DNA from: DTU013 sp964490975 | GTDB lineage: Bacteria; Bacillota; Clostridia; Acetivibrionales; DTU013 | Direction: 5' to 3' | Assembly: GCA_964490975.1 (NCBI GenBank) | Contig: CAZBEQ010000016.1 | Span: 3,583 to 67,582, forward strand | DNA length: 64,000 nt | Part shown: positions 60,837-64,000 of the stretch, one piece after another | Position numbering within the stretch: the stretch's first letter is position 1 | How the letters are laid out: each line of letters begins with the position of its first letter | Program-made: the position numbers and the translations under genes | Notes under the pieces: model-generated | Seen by the model: only the letters and a program-made list of their open reading frames with translations | Databases searched by the model: none | What the model was told of the DNA's origin: nothing

Positions 60837-61205
60837 TTAGCTTTCAGATTTTTTTATTAGTTCTGATATATCTGATATGGAAAGCCCTAGTGATTTGCAG
60901 AAATCAATATTCTGTTCCAGCTTTTTTTGCACCAGTGTATTACGCCTTTTGACAAGCTCCTCCGGAGGAAGCTGTGAAACAAAGCAGCCTTTTCCCACCA
61001 TCGTATATATGAAGCCCTGGCGTTCCAGTTCCTCCCATGCCATTTTGACAGGTATGACGCTTATCCTGAGTTCTTTTGCTACAGTTCTGATCGGGGGCAG
61101 GCAAAAATCACCCGGCAGTTCACCCCGGATGATCTGAGCACTTATCTGCTCGAAGAGCTGTTGATATATTGGACTGTCTGTATTACTTGATATAACAATA
61201 TTCAT
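60837..61205 (-). CDS. GntR-family regulator (YtrA subfamily)
   Basis: This 122-residue repressor has a winged HTH (about 10-78; PIYQQLFEQISAQIIRGELP, LPPIRTVAKELRISVIPVKMAWEELERQGFI, GKGCFV) and only a short C-terminal helical tail for dimerisation, as in the YtrA subfamily, which regulates ABC exporter operons. It is the third gene after the ATPase and permease, 42 bp downstream. A perfect inverted repeat overlapping the operon's -10 box (62762-62792) is the likely binding site, giving autoregulation. Confidence 0.92.
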   Translation of the reverse strand: MNIVISSNTDSPIYQQLFEQISAQIIRGELPGDFCLPPIRTVAKELRISVIPVKMAWEELERQGFIYTMVGKGCFVSQLPPEELVKRRNTLVQKKLEQNIDFCKSLGLSISDISELIKKSES

Positions 61206-61247
61206 ATTATCCTATATCTCCAGAATCTATCATGTGCTCCTCCTGAC

Positions 61248-61898
61248 TTAAAGGTCTACCCTCTCAAAGTTGTTGGCTGCTTTTTTATAGGTCAGCAGCA
61301 TCATAAGCACCCAGAATACGATTCCTGCGAGCAGGAGGGGCAGCTGCGCCATAAATGTACCGGGAGCTGTTGTGTCCAGGTATCCTTTTATTGGCGTAGG
61401 GATCCATACGAGTGCTTCTGCGACCATAACGAACACTGCAATGAAGATACTGCCATATGCAAACGCTTTTCCTACTTTATATGCGGTCTTATAAAAGGTG
61501 GTTAAGAAAAAGAAGTTGAACATTGCCAGCATGATAAAGACAAGGCCAAAGAATGCTGCATTTGCATCTATGCCTGCCAGATTGCCCTTGCGGTTGATCT
61601 TCGTACTAATAAATGCGAAGGGAACCGATGCGATTATTTGCGCCAGCTCGATAAACATCACCATATAGCACCGCGCTTTGACAGCATCTCTTTTCCTTAT
61701 AGGCAGTGTTACAGTGTAAAATATGTCCTTGTTTTCTCTCCCACTCAGAAATGTTAAAAACAGTCCCAGGCCTGTGTAGAAGAAGATTACATAATATGGG
61801 TAGGAGGGGATGAGCAGCATTATGCTAAAAGACATAAATATCAATGTAGTAGGATGCAATATAAGCTTTAATTCCTTGTAAAGAAGATCTTTCATCAT
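61248..61898 (-). CDS. ABC-2 type membrane subunit
   Basis: This 216-residue protein has six predicted helices. It begins MMKDLLYKELKLILHPTTLI, typical of ABC-2 exporter permeases, followed by LSGRENKDIFYTVTLPIRKRDAVKARCYMV, the hallmark cytoplasmic loop of this family. It starts 3 bp after the ATPase stop codon. With that ATPase it would export a lipid-active or peptide compound; the substrate is unknown. Confidence 0.88.
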   Translation of the reverse strand: MMKDLLYKELKLILHPTTLIFMSFSIMLLIPSYPYYVIFFYTGLGLFLTFLSGRENKDIFYTVTLPIRKRDAVKARCYMVMFIELAQIIASVPFAFISTKINRKGNLAGIDANAAFFGLVFIMLAMFNFFFLTTFYKTAYKVGKAFAYGSIFIAVFVMVAEALVWIPTPIKGYLDTTAPGTFMAQLPLLLAGIVFWVLMMLLTYKKAANNFERVDL

Positions 61899-61901
61899 AT
61901 C

Positions 61902-62744
61902 TCACTCTCTTTCTATATGGATCATTATCGTATCGAGATCTGCCGGGGATACTTCAACTCCATCGGGCACCGGAAGGTTTTCCGTCCGTATCAAAGCTTC
62001 AAAGCCGAAGCTGTGCTTTCTGCAGCCGATAAGCTTTTGTGAAAATGCATCCGTAAGCTGTCCGGCCGTTCCCTTGACGGCACGGTATGAATCGGTGAAA
62101 CTGTCCTTCTCAGTACTTGTTAAAAGCTCGCCGTCTTTGATATAAGTTATGTAATCGGCGCATTTTTCCAGATCGGAGGTGATATGTGTGGAGAACAGAA
62201 TGCTATGCTCCCCGTCCTCAATTATCTCCTGGAACAGTTCTATCAGATCGTCTCTTGATACAGGATCAAGTCCGCTGGTGGGTTCGTCCAGTATCAGGAG
62301 CCGTGCGTGGTGTGACAATGCCAGTGCAAGTGAGAATTTGACCCTCATGCCTGCTGATAACTCATCTACCCTTTTTTCGGGATCAAGTTCGAAACGTTTG
62401 AGGCAGCGTTCATATTCGTCATTGTCCCATTCAGGGTAGAATCTTTTTGTTACATCCGCAATGACCTTCAGCTTCTTCTTAGGATAGTAATCAACGCCGC
62501 CAAGTACCAGCCCGATTTTCTGCTTGCAGTTAAATTCGTTGCTTGCGAATTCTTCTCCCATAATAGACACTTTTCCGCTGTCAGCATGGACAAGTCCCAG
62601 CATAGACTTGAGCGTAGTGGTCTTTCCGGCGCCGTTGCAGCCGATGAAGCCCATTATGTAGCCCGTTTCAAGGCTGAACGAAACATCCTTCAGCGTGAAT
62701 TTCTCATATTTCTTGCTTAGATTTTGAACAGACAGCATCTCCAT
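61902..62744 (-). CDS. ABC exporter ATP-binding protein
   Basis: This 280-residue ATPase has Walker A GCNGAGKTT, Q-loop IGLVLGGVDYYP, signature ELSAGMRVK (LSAGM variant of LSGGQ), Walker B LLILDEPTSGLDPV and switch His in LFSTHITSD. A C-terminal extension of about 60 residues follows (TSTEKDSFTDSYRAVKGTAG), common in ABC-2 exporters of the CcmA/YhaQ type. ATG 62744 is preferred, with AAGGAGG upstream; a longer frame to 62786 runs through the operator. It is the first gene of the three-gene GntR-ABC operon. Confidence 0.92.
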   Translation of the reverse strand: MEMLSVQNLSKKYEKFTLKDVSFSLETGYIMGFIGCNGAGKTTTLKSMLGLVHADSGKVSIMGEEFASNEFNCKQKIGLVLGGVDYYPKKKLKVIADVTKRFYPEWDNDEYERCLKRFELDPEKRVDELSAGMRVKFSLALALSHHARLLILDEPTSGLDPVSRDDLIELFQEIIEDGEHSILFSTHITSDLEKCADYITYIKDGELLTSTEKDSFTDSYRAVKGTAGQLTDAFSQKLIGCRKHSFGFEALIRTENLPVPDGVEVSPADLDTIMIHIERE

Positions 62745-62761
62745 ACAAAAGTCTGCCTCCT

Positions 62762-62815
62762 TATATTGTGTATACCGTATATGCACAATATACCACTGGG
62801 AGAATTGTGTGTCAA
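62762..62815 (-). promoter_or_regulatory. Promoter of the GntR-ABC operon with operator over the -10 box
   Basis: On the minus strand, TTGACA (62810-62815), a 17-bp spacer and TATATT (62787-62792). A perfect inverted repeat, TATATTGTG (62762-62770) and CACAATATA (62784-62792), with a 13-bp centre overlaps the -10 box and start site. This is the expected position for a repressor such as the GntR protein of the operon. Confidence 0.75.
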
Positions 62816-63040
62816 GAGAAAATCAATATAAACTCTAGTGCAAATATCACAAAGAAATTGTATTTATTTGTTCTAATATGGTATTATTTACATAGTGATA
62901 TAAACAGTGCCGTAATCGTATGACCATTACATGATCATCACATAACCATCATAACCATTACATAACCGATAAGTGTATAGCTTGCCATTTGTGAAGTTAT
63001 TCTAATCTGGTAACAGTGATGATGAGAGGGAGGTTTTGAC

Positions 63041-63904
63041 ATGGGGGTACCGGATGCAGCTAAAGACGGAAGTTTGCATGAGTTGAAAAATTGCAAGGAT
63101 CAGGGAGAGGATATATCCGCAGCAGACGGGTATGGCTTCACAGCTTTAATGACAGCCGCTGAACATGGGCTGCTTGAGATGGTAAAATTTCTTCTGTCTA
63201 ATGGAGCTGATGTCAATCAGAAAAACAAGCTTGACTGGTCTGCTCTTTGCTATGCAGCTACCAGACGCAGGATACCTGTTGTGAAGTACCTTGTAGAAAA
63301 TGGAGCTAATGTTAATGAGGTATGTCAGGGCGCTTCCATATTAAAATGGGTCATTAAACAACCGGCTGCCCATCAGGGAGAAGAGATAGAAATTTATAAA
63401 ATAACAGAATATCTTGTAAACAACGGAGCTGATTTTAACGAGAAGCTTGTCGAATTTGCAGAACATGTTTACAGGGATAAGATGACCATGGAGCTATTGA
63501 AAAAAAAGCTCGATCAGAAACGTTTGCCACAGCCGGGAGCGGCTGCTCAGGAGGAATTTTCCACCGAAGAACCGGCCGGTTCGGATGCCGAAAATAAGGC
63601 GGATGGACGGGAAGGTCCCGGTAAGAAGCCAGTCAGTGCGAAGGAAGTCAAGAAACCGGTCAGCCCGAAGGAAGTCAAGAAACCGGTCAGCCCGAAGGAA
63701 GTCAGGAAGCCGGTCAGTGCGAAGGAAGTCAGGAAGCCGGTCAGCGCGAAGGAAGTCAGGAAGCCGGTCAGTGCGAAGGAAGTCAGGAAGCCGGTCAGCC
63801 CGAAGGAAGTCAGAACACCGGTCAGTGCGAAGGAAGTCAAGAAGCCGGTCAGTGCCAAAGCCTCAAGTGAGATAAAAAAGAAGCCTTGGCAATTCTGGAA
63901 ATAA
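63041..63904 (+). CDS. Ankyrin-repeat protein with a tandem-repeat tail
   Basis: This 287-residue protein has three or four ankyrin repeats (about 28-140) with the typical GFTALMTAAEHGLLEMVKFL and LSNGADVNQKNKLDWSALCY pattern, and later VKYLVENGANVN and EYLVNNGADFN. A linker rich in Glu and Ala leads to a basic tail of nine-residue units (KPVSAKEVR type, about residues 196-273), ending KKKPWQFWK. There is no signal peptide. Ankyrin domains bind other proteins; the tail may bind nucleic acid or the cell wall. GGGAGG precedes the start. It is monocistronic. Confidence 0.88.
   Translation: MGVPDAAKDGSLHELKNCKDQGEDISAADGYGFTALMTAAEHGLLEMVKFLLSNGADVNQKNKLDWSALCYAATRRRIPVVKYLVENGANVNEVCQGASILKWVIKQPAAHQGEEIEIYKITEYLVNNGADFNEKLVEFAEHVYRDKMTMELLKKKLDQKRLPQPGAAAQEEFSTEEPAGSDAENKADGREGPGKKPVSAKEVKKPVSPKEVKKPVSPKEVRKPVSAKEVRKPVSAKEVRKPVSAKEVRKPVSPKEVRTPVSAKEVKKPVSAKASSEIKKKPWQFWK
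63626..63862 (+). repeat. 27-bp in-frame tandem repeat (eight full units plus a partial)
   Basis: Units encode KPVS(A/P)KEV(K/R), beginning at 63626, with only Ala/Pro, Lys/Arg and one Lys/Thr change. The near identity at DNA level indicates recent expansion. The opposite strand has a long open frame only because of this repeat. Confidence 0.9.
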
Positions 63905-64000
63905 TGGGGCGATCCAACCCGCCTGCCACAAAAAAAGTGTCCGATACAGGGCAAACGCATGAAAAAATAAAGGTAAAAAGATTGTCTAACAACTAAGGCA
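63905..64000. other. Right edge, no gene seen
   Basis: Ninety-six bases after the ankyrin gene contain no hairpin with a T-run and no recognisable start. Confidence 0.5.

Noticed and set aside
63547..63960. Minus-strand 137-codon frame of LTGFLTSFA repeats
   Set aside because: It is the antisense shadow of the ankyrin protein's 27-bp repeats.
1..64000. tRNA, rRNA, prophage or complete insertion sequence
   Set aside because: No cloverleaf-like or rRNA sequence, integrase or transposase was recognised on reading through both strands.

Overview
The window looks like a draft chromosomal segment from an anaerobic, spore-forming, polysaccharide-degrading member of the Clostridia. The evidence is a complete gerA-type germinant receptor operon, an iron-only hydrogenase-type sensor, a lipoprotein GH10 xylanase with carbohydrate-binding modules, a secreted GH18 chitinase, an S-layer-homology (SLH) surface protein, moderate to low GC content and strong AGGAGG-type ribosome binding sites. 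A run of 100 N (31333-31432) marks a scaffold gap inside the chitinase linker. I see no rRNA, tRNA, CRISPR array, prophage or complete insertion sequence.

Layout. 1-1350: promoter, probable yjdF-type riboswitch, yjdF and an MmcQ/YjbR-like gene. 1351-9800: an AgrC/AgrA-like two-component pair, divergent from a 2028-residue SLH surface protein with a structured 5' leader. 9800-15500: a membrane protein, an NTF2-like protein, a dbpA-mnmD pair (23S rRNA helicase and tRNA wobble methyltransferase) and several decayed genes. 15500-23600: a tyrosine phenol-lyase/tryptophanase-family enzyme behind an attenuator-like leader, a soluble hydrogenase-like chemoreceptor, and gerA-gerC-small gene-gerB. 23600-27420: a short-chain dehydrogenase, an SCP2-like protein and a class III aminotransferase, then a broken ABC operon, bracketed by two identical inverted 29-bp REP-like elements. 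27690-32610: LigD and the chitinase, separated by a 41-bp tandem repeat. 32890-40705: ABC ATPase, FtsX permease, HlyD-like adaptor, response regulator, histidine kinase and a MATE exporter. 40879-45120: a PTS EIIC-like membrane protein, phosphofructokinase and an ammonium transporter fused to a P-II domain. 45500-51730: xylanase, an LDH-family dehydrogenase with malate-type specificity, acyl-CoA synthetase and its likely XRE-cupin regulator. 52080-57000: a small membrane protein, a second MATE exporter and an amino-acid ABC importer whose binding protein appears circularly permuted. 57060-58751: codA with a codB reduced by an internal deletion. 59459-64000: a DUF1540 protein, a DHH phosphoesterase, a GntR-controlled ABC-2 exporter operon and an ankyrin-repeat protein.

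Functional themes are envelope and carbohydrate work (SLH protein, xylanase, chitinase), export and envelope stress (ABC/FtsX/HlyD with its own two-component system, two MATE pumps, a GntR-ABC operon), nitrogen economy (Amt-P-II, amino-acid importer, cytosine deaminase, amino-acid lyase) and spore biology (Ger receptor, LigD). Several genes sit behind leader RNAs with hairpins or terminators (yjdF, SLH protein, lyase, amt), which suggests much transcript-level control. Gene decay is also evident: codB, a DUF554 gene, an FtsX gene, an SBBP-propeller gene and others survive only as fragments. All functions are inferred from reading the sequence; no database search was run.
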